From Cryptomeria japonica (taxonomy: Eukaryota; Streptophyta; Pinopsida; Cupressales; Cupressaceae), in NCBI RefSeq assembly GCF_030272615.1, contig NC_081406.1:168598361-168662360 (forward strand): a DNA stretch of 64,000 nucleotides, written 5' to 3'. This document shows positions 46,304 to 57,804 of this stretch, one piece after another. The position numbers and the translations under genes were made by a program. The notes under the pieces were generated by a model. That model was not told the DNA's origin. It did not search any database and was given only the letters and a program-made list of their open reading frames with translations. Each line of letters begins with the position of its first letter. Positions within the stretch are counted from its first letter, which is position 1.

Positions 46304-47455
46304 TATCCTAAAATTGCACCCTTTGCAATTTCAACTGCATTTGGGTCTTCACCTTAGTGTATGCGCCCCTCAGCCTGATTGAAGACTTGATTATGCTCTT
46401 GCACATCACAAATGGCATCTAACTCAAATGGTGCATCAACATACACCTTGTGCCTACCCCAAAATAGGGCAGGAACATGGTACCACACCATGGTCCTCCC
46501 TAAATTGGGCTCAATTTGACCCCTTGGTCCTATTTCAAAATTGAGCAGGATTTCCCTCTTTGTGTCGGCTCATGTCAAAAAATTAGCCAATTTCACCAAC
46601 GAGCAATTATATAAAGAGGATTTCCCCTCTCATTTGAAGATCTATCATATACACACATGATATCAAGCACACATGATATCAAGCATTCAAGTATTCAAGC
46701 AATTTAGCATCACCAGTCTTCTTTCATCTTAGGAGCTCAATAGTAAACAAGTTTCAAGCATTGAAGGAGATATTATTCATCATAATTTGTTGAAGACTTC
46801 ATAAACCCTAATTCTATGTTGAGGCAAGCAAAACTTCACAAGGAGGTATCACAATTCAACGTTAAGTCATAATTCAACATCTTCCTCAAATGGGGATCCT
46901 TTACTTTCAGTCATTTCGATTACATTTATCTCAATTTCATGGTTAATTCCAAAAATGGGGTTTTGCCTATGGCCAAACCTTATTCCCAACACATTTCCCT
47001 TTTTTTTTCTATGTAGGAAATAAGTACAGAGCTATATTCTTCAGATTAGGCTTCATTCACAATGACAAATCATCTCCCTTTGGTGTGCGAAAACTTCGAA
47101 GGACCGTTGTGATGCGCCATGGCCCCGACAATTTTTGAGCAGTTTCAGGGACCAGATCCGATTCGATTTGCATTGCTTAATTCCAAGTGCATGCGAAAAT
47201 CCCATGTGTGTAGCTCACTATTTTTATACTTTTACCTTCAATTTTCAGCATTTTACCTAATTTCAGCACTTCAACTCACATAAGAGGAAACATTATTCAC
47301 CCAAATTCATTTAGCATTTAATCTTTATCTGATTCATTACTAGATCTAGTGAATTCTTCTTCCTCTTTTGAATGTAAAGGCCCCAAGTGGAAAATATCTC
47401 TAGCGGTTTTCATTCCTTGGGTGAAAATCATAGGGAATCATTTTCCCCCTTTACA
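46304..47455 (+). repeat. 3' LTR of the non-autonomous Gypsy-type element
   Basis: Colinear with 33522-34704; ends CCCCCTTTACA. Preceded by AAAGTGGGGTCT, a polypurine-like tract. Confidence 0.85.
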
Positions 47456-48400
47456 AAAGGATTGGGATGTGAGCTTTAAAAGGCCATATATAGATTGAGG
47501 CAATCAGTAGGAGCTCAGTACAAATAAACTTGCATGCATCTCTATTTTGTTGGTTTTGTAAAAAAGTAAGTCAATTCAAATGTTTATATATCTAGAATAT
47601 ATTATATGAAGATTATAGTTCCATTATATGTGGCTGATGCAATCATTGTATGCGAATATATCACACTATTAAATGACGAAAAAATAGTTCTAGTTTTTGA
47701 GTTTGAATTGATAGTAATGAAGATACACTATTAACCTAAAAACATAAACCACAAACCTACTATTTAATATTATATTCAAACATATTCAAATTTATTGACT
47801 ATAAAGAAATAGCATGTAATATTAGTGAAAATTCATTAATATTCTTGCAAGGGGGGTTGAAGGGAAAGAAACATATTGACCAAAAAAATTATAGAAAATC
47901 CTATTAATTTATTCATATTTTAAAATCATTTTTTGACATTATTTTTATTTTCTTTTTCATGTAAATATATAAAATATAATTCACTCACACTTGATTTATG
48001 AAAAAGAAAAAACTTAAAGAATAGCGAAACATGAGCATACAGTCCTTTCTTTCTTCCTCTAGTGAAAGAAAGGATGGAATCATTTATTAAAAAAAACTCT
48101 ATATTACTTATCATTTTAGTGTCTCATTTTTTATATTTCTTAACAAGTACTAACATCTATTCATGTGTTTCTTAAGAAGCTTTTAAAAAATATAGTACTC
48201 ATTTTATTGATGTATATTTTGGAAGTGGTCCAATAATATGACATTTATTAAGAATGAACATCTAATAATCAATATAGGCTTATCATGATCCATATTTTAA
48301 TCCAGGATAGTCTAGGTGAAATTCTATTAAAAATAGAAGATACTTTATAATATAAGACATTAAATTGTCCCTTTGCTTGTTTCTTATTACCAAAGTTTTC
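47456..48400. other. AT-rich stretch downstream of the receptor kinase gene, no gene seen
   Basis: Lies 3' of the - strand receptor kinase gene and so should hold its 3' UTR and polyadenylation signal. No ORF or element border supported. Confidence 0.5.
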
Positions 48401-51308
48401 TTAGGTAGAGGAACTGGTATTGGATGGTCCTTCCAAACTTAATATCTCAGTGTATGATGACGGCTCTTCTCTATCCATATCGACCTGCTGTTTTCCTAAA
48501 TATGGTGGTCTAGAATGTGAAACATGAGCTTCTATTTTTCCTTCTAGCCTTCCAATAACTGTCGACATTGAAGGTCGCAACATAGGAGTTCCATGGGTGC
48601 ATAATAGGCCCACATTGATCACCCTTGAAACTTCTTCCACAGAATAGTTTGAGCATTTTAGATTCACATCAACCAAATCCAGCAACCTTTTCTTCTCATA
48701 CAAATGCCAAGTCTGTAATTTGCAATCACAAAATAATTATCATCAATAATGAGAAAGAATGTTTCCATGATAATTTATTTTCTGAGTATTATTAGAAATG
48801 ATTGTTTATGGCTTTTTCCCTGTTGCAAATTATTTTCTAAGCATTATTAAACATTATTGTTTATTAGAAGAATGTTTCTTTTACCCATTCCAAAAGATAA
48901 ACCATCTCTTCGTCCAATGTCTTCTCTGTGTGAGTTCTGCCACTTACAACTTCAAGGACTACCACTCCAAAACTGTACACATCTGCCTTCTCCGTGAGTT
49001 GACCTTTTAAAGCATATTCTGGTGCCATATATCCACTGAAAAAAAATAAAAAATTTGGATTTGTAAACATCATGGCACATTTTCATAGTTTTGTTGATAG
49101 AAGTAATGAATGATTGAATTTTATTTGGGGAGGGAAAATCTTACATTGTTCCTGCCACTCTGGTGCTGACATGAGTTTTCTCTTTGTCAAATAGCTTGGC
49201 CAGTCCAAAGTCGGAGATCTTTGGATTCAAATGTTGATCTAGAAGGATGTTTGTGGCTTTGATATCTCGATGTATAATTCTCAGTCTTGATTCTTCGTGC
49301 AAATATGCCAGCCCACGTGCAACTCCAAGGCAAATGTTGTATCGTTCAGGCCACTCAAGCTTGACTCTGAATTCTTCAGGACCTAAAAATTACATTAAAA
49401 ACTCTTTTCAGTAGATGCTTTCAAAGTTTCCAAGTGTGAAGGAAGCTCATGATACTGTGATTGCATGGTTACAGAATACATTAAGTTATCATCGAGGGAA
49501 GATTGAAACATTGATCTATATAAAACATCGTTATATGAAGAGAATTAAACAGGCTTTCAAGATTATGGATATACCAAATAAACTACGGGCTAGACTGTTG
49601 TTCTCCATGTATTCATAGACCAAGAGTAGCTGTTTTCCCTCTATGCACCATCCATACAATTCAACAAGATTGGGATGCTGCACTGCAGATATTGTACCCA
49701 CTTCATTAAGAAACTCCCGATTTCCTTGTCTTGACTTGGGAAACATCTGCTTCACTGCAATCATTTTTCCATCTGGAAGTATACCCTGATGAGAAGCAAA
49801 AAGCATTAAAGAAATTGCTAGACATGGCACTCTGTCTCAGGCCCATTTCAGCTAATGCTAGACATGACAACTGAAGCCAAATATCGGTGTGAGTTCTCTA
49901 TATACCTTGAAAACAGCACCAAATCCGCCTTCTCCTATTTTATTCTCAGGGTTGAAGTCATCTGTGGCTTTTTTTATCACCTCTAGACTGAACATATTGG
50001 AAATTGTGTCTATATCTGTCAATTCTGTATGCAGCATTTAGACAAACTTGTGTCAGTGCAGTGGAGTATGAAATGCGGCATAAATGGATAGTCATTTATC
50101 ATTACCTGTATTATCTTTGGCTTCGAAGGATCTGCTCTTCGTTTTATTTCTTTTTCTAAAAAGGATGAATGCCAAGCACACTGCCAAGCCTAGAGCAATT
50201 ACTGCCCCAGAAACTATACCGATAATCTTACCTTTGTTGCTTTTATTTGTCCTGTTGGTTTTGAAGTCTGTCAAAATGAAGAAAGATGAACTTAGAAGAC
50301 AGATCTTAAAGACCATCACTTTTTTATATCAGACACGCAACTCATATGCGATATACAAAGCTAAGGGTTTGGCTATAACCAAAATACATTTTTATCAGAA
50401 GTATTAGAAAAAGAATTGTCTGTAACGGAAACTGTTCAGATTACACAAAGTAGATTCTAAAGGCCTGCTAACATTTTAAGTCAATAGAAAGCAGGTTATT
50501 TAATTGCATTTATAAACAAACTTTACTATACCATTATATAGAAAGACTCGGACATTCCTTAAACAAATTTGCAAAGGAATCTTACTTGGACTGATTACGA
50601 TAGCTGATACCAAAGGTCCATATGTTCCCTTCACTGGTACTTCATAAGTTCCCTTTCCAGCCCAAAAGAAGTGAATCTCCAGATAGTTCTCAGTCACATT
50701 TACAGTGAAATTCTTTATTACTACCTTATATGAGCCTCCAGCAACATCCTTGATGTTAAAATCTTTCAATCTTCTAGTTCCCTACATAAGTTTTTAAAGT
50801 ATAATAATGCACCCATAAAAAAACAGTATATGAAATGCTGTCAAAGTTTATGTTAATTTCTAGTAAAAATCTGGACAAGATCAAGGAAAACCTAGATAAC
50901 AATAACAATAACATAAAAGAAAAGAGCATATTGTAATATATACCTGAATATACACATCAAAGATGCGCCTTCCTAGACTTGCAAAGGTCATTCCGTTGGA
51001 TATTACTATCTCAGCAAAGTGGAGTTGTACATTATATTCTCCATTATGAAGGCACAATGCATAGTATCTCAAGGAGCTAGGAGCACAACGTGCTGTTCCG
51101 TACACTTCTGTATTTATTCCTTTGGCAAATTGAGATTTATCGTCTGCCACTATGTATGGATGGTTTTCAGCATCCACAGAAAATCCTGTATTACTGACTG
51201 CCCATTTCCCATTAGAGCTCGAATAGTATGAGGAAGGGCCTAATGGATTGGTATCCCCCTCGTAAGGACTCCATGGATTACCTCCACAATTAATGGCCAA
51301 AGAAGTAT
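48401..51308 (-). CDS. Malectin-domain LRR receptor-like Ser/Thr kinase (LRR-VIII-2 type), 3' eight exons, 5' part not seen
   Basis: Eight exons join in phase with GT-AG borders: 51308-50944, 50781-50586, 50267-50106, 50024-49906, 49785-49575, 49382-49145, 49035-48885 and 48712-48401 (stop TAA). No stop or frameshift in about 584 codons. The first two encode a malectin domain ([18 protein letters not shown], then [11 protein letters not shown] and [19 protein letters not shown]), the third a transmembrane helix ([20 protein letters not shown]) with a basic stop-transfer, the rest a kinase: [38 protein letters not shown], all catalytic residues present. Such proteins sit in the plasma membrane, bind an extracellular ligand through LRR and malectin parts and signal by phosphorylation. 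The first exon starts after an AG acceptor, so leader and LRR exons must lie upstream (right); none is recognisable to 52290. They may be beyond a long, transposon-filled intron or lost. Confidence 0.92.
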
Positions 51309-52290
51309 CTGCCAAGCAAAGAGCAAGAAAAATATCATTTTTAGTAAGGCATGAAAGCACATTTTGACCGTATTTATACTTTGAATTTCATTTAATTCAT
51401 CTACAAATACTGTTAAAGTTGTTTGCTTCAATTGATTGTTGTGGGGATCACCGTTTCACTCTTATTATCAGTTCTTATATTTCTTATTTGGAATGTTGCT
51501 ATTCAAATACTCATAAAATAGAACTTAATTGTTTGGAGATTAATGCTAAAGTAGTTACAGCAGCATAACATGAAGTTATGACAATGTCTCAAACTTTCAA
51601 ACATAGAAATAAAGTGTGGAAAACTTGTAGTATATAAGTAGTTTTTAGTTATTTAGAAATACAAGTATAAATACATGATTGATTACCTCTACTTGAATCA
51701 TTTATAATAATTAAATATAAAAATCAAAGTATATTAGAATCATATAACAAGATAATATTATTCAATTGATTTTTATTAATTAAAGAAATTTTTAAATCTT
51801 AAAAAGATTTAAAGGAAAGAAGTTCACAACGGTTCCACGATTCAAGCCTTGAACAAAGATAGCTCTTCAGTAACTTATGTACAAAATAGAGAGACAAAAA
51901 TATTGGGGCTGTGTTTTAGAGGTTTGCCATAATCAGACCCTCATTTTGGTGTTTTCACCTCCATGGATAGCCAAGATAGATAATAGATAAATTGATAAAC
52001 AAGATACAAAGTAAACAAAATGATAGGTACACTACGGAGAACAAAGCAAGAGGAAAGAGACTCCCCTTCCCCACCTAAAAAGAAGAAATGCTTGTTGGAG
52101 AAGAAGAAACACAAAATCCTCTAGAATACTTCAAATATTTCTTAGAATACTTGAGGTTGTGAGAGAGATCAAATAGAGTGCTAGAGATCATTTAAGATTG
52201 CAAGAGAGATTTATTAAAAAATGCTAGAGATAGCAAAATGAAGCCTAGAAGGGTTAGAAAAGTAACCCAGAAATGAATCTGACATTGTGA
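51309..52290. other. Upstream intron or 5' flank of the receptor kinase gene, no exon seen
   Basis: On the - strand I see no LRR consensus (LxxLxLxxNxLxG) here. The acceptor at 51309-51310 implies an intron begins somewhere to the right. AT-rich, otherwise featureless. Confidence 0.5.
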
Positions 52291-52935
52291 TGCAGAGGTA
52301 GGATTCAACTCAACATAATGTAAGCATATTTCACAACAATGGGCTCATATCTTTCCCTTAACCCAACAAGAAACCATGTGGAACATTCCCCTCTTACCCT
52401 TTACTATCACAATGTAGACATTAACACTTTGGACTATCCTATGGATGATCAAGAGTTCCAAACACAGTAATGCTCAAAACTTATTGGGGAGATCCCTACA
52501 CAACATCCAACATCCCACTTTGAACTAATAATGGTGACAAACTCCATTTAGGTTTCCTTATACCATATTTGGGACTGGTAACTTTAGGACTGAGACATGG
52601 TCCTATTTATGACAGACAATATCTTTGGCTAAAGGCCACTCCACTACTACTTGTTACCCAAACCCTATGTTCTTTGATGAGTAAAACTGATATTAGGGGT
52701 GTTCATTCCACCTTTTTACCTACTTTGACTTTGGATTTCAACCACCATCTTATTTGCCAAACTCTCGTATTGACAACCCTATGACTATGACAAGAAGATC
52801 ATTAGGACAATCATCTCTACATTGGTTATTCTTATTTGTTATGGATCCAAACCTCTTTCCAAGGGTGAATATGGTCTCCACTCTCCCCTCTCTGTCATCA
52901 ACCAATCACCAAAATGCTTCACTGGTTTTCCAACC
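52291..52935 (-). repeat. 3' LTR of the non-autonomous element
   Basis: Begins TGCAGAGGTAGGATTCAAC; matches 55073-55735 by eye with scattered substitutions and a 25-bp length difference near 52470. Confidence 0.75.
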
Positions 52936-53512
52936 AACTTCTCCACCCTTACTACTCTACTAGATCTAATACATGAGCATATCAAATTGTCTTCATGCCC
53001 AAACACATACCATATTTAATTTGGAGTCTTGCAACCAAAAAGGAAAGAAATGGAACATCATAATACACTTTCCCACCCATTGGGGTGATCTTTCACTGAT
53101 GGGAGGAAGAGTTATACATTTATTTTTGTGACTGGATACCCTAACCAAGGTTTATAGCAGTTCTTACAAAAATGATTGTATCTTAGTCAAATATCAATGG
53201 ATCTTGATAAAATAAAAGGCAAAATAAAGTAGAATCATTATTATTTCATTTACAATAGACTTAAGATTCAAATATGAATGTTTTCAATGATAAAAAAAGT
53301 AAAAGACAGTCTGCAACGTATTGGAATACACAAAAACTTCAACTTTATTAGCAAAAACCTTCAAAAATCCACCAACCAAACCCATGGTCGATGAAACAAA
53401 GTTATTTATAGGTTGGCTCAACCCTCTAATGTCCATAACTGATATTTGGACACTAAATAGCCCAAAATTAACAACTTTGCTCAATGTGACACTTTTCAAG
53501 AAAAGTTCTAAT

Positions 53513-53760
53513 GACAACTTTTGACAAAACTTGCTAAGGGACCCTAAAAGGATCCCCTATGACTCCAACTGATTACAAATAGGTTCAAAGAGGTCAAATA
53601 GACCTTCATACATGATTAAATTCCATTGGAGGCATATTGACGACTTTTGACCCTCTTATGAGAATATTGACAAATTCCTAACAACTTTGCACCATGAACC
53701 CAAAAGGGTTCCCTATTACATTGATTGACTACAAATCATCACCAAAATGGTCCATAAAAC
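53513..53760. repeat. Degenerate two-copy repeat
   Basis: A segment with CTAAAAGGATCCCCTAT ... GATTACAAAT (53540-53580) is repeated as CAAAAGGGTTCCCTAT ... GACTACAAAT (53700-53738), about 160 bp apart. Confidence 0.45.
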
Positions 53761-53932
53761 CTTATTTGACACAAAAAAAAACCGAATTTTAATTTTTTCC
53801 TTATGGATGCATGAAGATCATTGGGTGCTACTACACCTTACTTCCAGCCAAAAGAAAGTCCAAGCCCTCTTGGATTGAGGGTAGTAATAGGTCATCATCC
53901 TTTGTATGCACCTTTGTGATGTCCATCATGCA

Positions 53933-54523
53933 CTACCCCTTATCCTTTTTGTAACAACTCCAATTGGTCTTCATTTTCACTTTTGGTTTCAACTTGTCCA
54001 AACAAACTTGGTTCCCATCTACCCTGTTGCCTTCCCCTACCTGCTTCATCTTGAATCTTGGCCTATCCCTCCTTGAGGCTTCTATTTCAAAAAGAGTATT
54101 GCATATCATTTCTTTGTATCTACTTACCCTTCCATCTAATAGGGTTGTTTGACTAATATCATACCCATCTTTCAACATCTCCTTGCACCACACTTGCAAA
54201 ACAAAATATGGAACCCCTTGTTTGGAATTGGGTCCATCATCTTCCTCTTTACTAATCTTCTCGATCAATACAAACACATAGGAGGCCTCACCTTCATATT
54301 CTAACTGCCAATATGGAGACTCTTCAATGGTTTTGCCTCCCCATGCATGAGAACAAATATCTTCGTTTATGGAATCATATACTACCATATCAACATGTCC
54401 TTGCAAACTTGCATATTCCTCATCAACAAACAAATATGCAACCTCTTCATTAGAAACATGATCATTAACATCAACATCATCATGCCCTTCAACTTGTCCA
54501 ACTTGATCATTAGATTCAATCAA
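53933..54523 (-). CDS. Hypothetical ORF of the non-autonomous LTR element
   Basis: 196 residues, starting MIESNDQVGQVEGHDDVDVN with an acidic N-terminus, a middle part VVYDSINEDICSHAWGGKTI then SPYWQLEYEGEASYVFVLIE and FVLQVWCKEMLKDGYDIS, and a basic end KLKPKVKMKTNWSCYKKDKG. I do not recognise the family. Upstream in the same transcript direction (54908-54723) lies a Lys/Glu-rich coiled coil (KKKQEKKREEKERKRKEEK). Position between primer-binding site and 3' LTR suggests a gag-like or accessory protein. The clean 196-codon frame in a decayed element is unusual, but I have no functional evidence. In-frame text upstream of the Met is open only to about 54540. Confidence 0.45.
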   Translation of the reverse strand: MIESNDQVGQVEGHDDVDVNDHVSNEEVAYLFVDEEYASLQGHVDMVVYDSINEDICSHAWGGKTIEESPYWQLEYEGEASYVFVLIEKISKEEDDGPNSKQGVPYFVLQVWCKEMLKDGYDISQTTLLDGRVSRYKEMICNTLFEIEASRRDRPRFKMKQVGEGNRVDGNQVCLDKLKPKVKMKTNWSCYKKDKG

Positions 54524-55072
54524 CTGAAAATGTCATAGAGACTCATCCACAACCATATCTACCTTGTCCTCTTGATGTTAAGATAATCATATGTGTACTT
54601 TCCCTCTCATTGCTTACCTCCTTTATTGATGCGGTCCTTTCTTGTCTTTATCTCCTTTGAACAATCTTTCTAATGGTCCATGTGATCTTCTTCTTGATTG
54701 GTATATTCCATTTTTTCATCTCTCATTCTATTCTGCTTTCCAACTCCTCCATGACTTGCCTTATTTCTCTTATCTTTCTCAACTCTGTTGGCCTCATTTT
54801 TTCCTCTTTCCTCTTCCTCTCTTTTTCTTCTCTTTTCTTTTCTTGTTTCTTCTTTGTTGAACCCTCACCCAGAATATACCTCTTCAACAAATCCATCTCT
54901 TCAAGCAAGTCCCGTTAACCTTGCTTCCACTTTGTCCTTGGCTCACCTAGGTCTTTCTCTCTTCTTCTCTACCTAGTCTTTTGGTAACTAGGTTCTCTTC
55001 TCAACTTGCACAAGACAACACACAAACACCAAACTCTCTTGCCCAGACCTTCTAAGCTCTAATACCAATTTA

Positions 55073-55735
55073 TGCAGTAGGTGGGGTTCCAATCAACACA
55101 ATGTAGGCATATTTCACAACAATGGGCTCATATGTTTCCCTTAACCCAACAAGAAACCATGTGGAACATTCCTCTCTTACCCTTTACTATCACAATGTAG
55201 ACATTAACACTTTGGACTATCTTGTGGATGATTAAGAGTACCAAACACAAAATACCCTCTATTAGCAATGCTCAAAACTTATTTGAGAGATCCCTACACA
55301 ACATCCAACATCCCACTTTGAACTAATAATGGTGAGAAACTCCATTCAGGTTTCCTTATACTGTATTTGGGACTAGTAACTTTAGGACGGAGACACGGTC
55401 CTAGTTATGACAAGGAATATATTTGGCTAAAGGCCACTCTGCTACTACTTGTTACCAAAACCCTATGTTCTTTAATGAGTAAAATTGTTGTCAGGGGTGT
55501 TCCTTCTATCTTTTGACCTACTCTGACTTTGGATTTCAACCACCATCTTATCTTCCAAACTCTAGTATTGGTAGTCCTGTGACTATGACATGAAGATCAT
55601 TCAGGCAATCATCTCTACATGGGTTATTCTTATTTGTTATGGCTCCAAACCTCCTTCCAAGGGTGCATAGGGTCTCCAATCTCCCCTCTTTGTGATCAAT
55701 TATTCACCAAAACCCTTAACTGGTTTGTAGGTTCT
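55073..55735 (-). repeat. 5' LTR of the non-autonomous element
   Basis: Begins TGCAGTAGGTGGGGTTCC beside the primer-binding site. Its right end runs into a Copia gag fragment at the text RTYKPV. Confidence 0.75.
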
Positions 55736-56395
55736 CTTACTAGTGTTCTTCTTGGTCTTTGGTACATATTTGGCTTCATGCATGGTTTCCTTGGTACCAG
55801 ATGGCTCCCCTTGTTCAAAGGTTGTGTATCCCAAGCCATGTGTATCTCCTTTCTACCTTTGTGTTTGAATATGCTCATCAAGAATAACAGTGCTCGTTTT
55901 TAATTTAGCTAGTAACTCATTTGCATCAGCCAATTCCTTGGTAAGCTCCTCATTCTTCTTTGTGAGACTTTCTCTAAGAGACATGGCCATGTCTAGATCA
56001 ACTTGCATTTCCTCTTTTTCTTCTTTTGTCTCATGAAGATGTGCATGCGGGGTACCAATCTCCTGGTTCATCTTAAAGATCTCATGCTCCTTATCTCTTA
56101 TTTTGTCTTCAGTTGCCCTCCTGGCTTCCAACTCTTGGCTCATCCTGAGGGTAAGAGCTTCGAACTCTCTCCTCAGATTTTTATTTTCATCATTCACCTT
56201 TTCCACCTCATTAGACAAGGAATCAATGGTTGATTCCTCAGATGAACTGCTTTCACTGAGTTCCAACAACTGCTCAACCAACTCTCTTCTCTTAGCCAAT
56301 GAAGCTATGTAATTGACCTTTAGTTCATCAAGGGCTTCTTTAGATTTTGCAAGCCTATTTCAAAGCTCTCTATAAATCATTGAACCTTCCCCCAT
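55736..56395 (-). pseudogene. Coiled-coil gag fragment of the - strand SIRE-like Copia element
   Basis: Starts MGEGSMIYREL at 56395 just after the primer-binding site, with a stop soon after, and continues as a long heptad-rich coiled coil (SNEVEKVNDENKNLRREF, then KNEELTKELADANELLAKLK) to HIQTQR, a stop, GDTHGLGYTTFEQGEPS and KNTSKRTYKPV, where it is cut. Such coiled coil plus GLGYxxFxxGE text stands just before the zinc knuckle in SIRE-like Gag. The usual N-terminal capsid part (F-x-G-x-x-Y-x-x-W) is missing between the start and the coil, so the fragment looks internally deleted or comes from a non-autonomous derivative. Confidence 0.65.
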
Positions 56396-56443
56396 GTTAG
56401 ATTTAGAGATCCTTCCCAAATGATTAATCCTTAAGGGAATTAG

Positions 56444-56455
56444 GCTCTGATACCA
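56444..56455 (-). other. Primer-binding site of the - strand SIRE-like Copia element
   Basis: TGGTATCAGAGC on the - strand, an exact initiator-Met tRNA complement, two bases after the LTR end. Confidence 0.93.
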
Positions 56456-56457
56456 AT

Positions 56458-57657
56458 TAATAAACTTATAAGGCACCAAGAGGGGGGGTGAATCAATGCA
56501 AGAAAAAACTTAATAAATCTGATAACTATTTTTACCAACTTGAAAATCAATAAGCATGCAGGAAATATAACCACATAAGCAAACATCCAACAAAGCATGC
56601 AAACCATAACACAATGATTTTTAACATGGAAACCCAACTGGGAAAAAACACGGTGGGAATTAGTACCCACAAGGATCTTCTAACTGCAGTATAGAGATCT
56701 GATCAGTTAAGGTCATACAACCACCCTGTTAGGGGCACACCCAGTTAAGAGTGTTTTAGCCCGGTTAAGAGCTATACAGTAAGGCTTGTTAGGACCCAGC
56801 TCTTGTAGGAGCTACCCACGTTACTAGGATTTACAAACACAAGCTAATGTGTCACCTAGTTAGAGGATTTCACCTTCAGACCTACTAGGATCCTACCGCA
56901 CCCTGTTAGGAGTGATCTTGTTAGAGGATTTTCTTGCTGCAACTATTAAAGGAAGACAACAAGTTAAAATGATCTGAAGTTAGCACCTTTGTGCCTGATT
57001 AGATCTACTTCTATTCAACTTCTATCACTGACTAGACATCAATACCTAACTTCTCCTTCAAGCCCACGATCAAATTCTCACACTTGATATATGAAATCAA
57101 GCAGCTTACATCTCCTTATAAATAACTCTATTAAGTTGGTTAAGAACCTTGGAACAATTCCCTAGGTTCATTGAATATAGTCACCTTTTATATTTTCCCA
57201 CTCATTACACTTTTCTCTTATTGGAAAAATAATTCATAACTTAAAAACATAACAATAAGTCTATTGGTTATCGATCAAACTAACTCTACTATACGAGTTC
57301 TCTGTTCTTCCTGACAGTGATTAGAAAATCCATCATAACTCACTCAATACACTGAATCTAATGATGTGGTTTGGAAAATAGGTGCATGTTCATGTCTCCA
57401 TCACTCCTGAAAAACTGCAACATCTAACTCTTCACCAATTGTCCATACCGGTCACTTGATCATCACTTTGTTCATATTTACTGGTTGACAACAACTTAGC
57501 AGTTTTGTTGTCTAATTGATTCCACTACTGGTTAGGCTATACCAGTTGGTCTAGATGACCTAGATGACTTAAAAAACATGGTTTCCATCAATGACAACAC
57601 AAATAAAGTCATAAAACAACCTATTACAACTATATCATCATCATCATCAAGCCAACA
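56458..57657 (-). repeat. 5' LTR of the - strand SIRE-like Copia element
   Basis: About 1.2 kb. Contains many spaced copies of a CCTNNTAACNNGGT word (56700-56940 read on the - strand). The partner LTR lies outside or is lost. Confidence 0.75.
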
Positions 57658-57804
57658 ATAAATTTATCATGGACTCAACTGAGGACGTACTAGATCCATT
57701 CCACTTCATTAAATAACGAGAAATGGACAAACTGTACAAAACCCTTATCCTATAGATTATGATATTCTGGTTTAAGGTTCCCCAGGCTATCCACCAAATA
57801 TTTG

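Larger units (their letters stand above)
52291..55735 (-). mobile_element. Non-autonomous LTR element, about 3.4 kb, lineage uncertain
   Basis: Direct repeats of about 650 bp (52291-52935 and 55073-55735) share long stretches such as CATATTTCACAACAATGGGC and AACCCAACAAGAAACCATGT. Next to the right copy, TTGGTATTAGAGCTTAG on the - strand (55052-55068) is a primer-binding site for initiator-Met tRNA, so transcription runs leftward. The outer LTR border is not sharp in either copy, and I find no target-site duplication. The interior holds one ORF and an acidic/basic coiled-coil stretch; no RT or integrase. Confidence 0.7.
55736..57657 (-). mobile_element. 5' end of a SIRE-like Copia element (LTR, PBS, gag fragment)
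   Basis: The LTR starts TGTTGGCTTGATGATG at 57657 (- strand) and ends near 56458, about 1200 bp. The primer-binding site TGGTATCAGAGC follows at 56455-56444. A gag fragment runs to about 55736, where the element breaks off against another LTR element. The rest (protease to 3' LTR) is not in the window. The LTR resembles the + strand SIRE-like LTR at 57805-59287 in its CCTCTAACAAGGT-like repeats and its CCCCCCCTCTTGGTGC text. Confidence 0.8.

Noticed and set aside
49415-49618. 67-residue + strand ORF inside the receptor kinase gene
   Set aside because: It overlaps an intron and an exon of the well-supported - strand gene and shows no similarity.
54723-54908. Lys/Glu-rich ORF as a separate gene
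   Set aside because: Low-complexity coiled coil in the leader/gag region of an LTR element; kept only as context of the 196-residue ORF.
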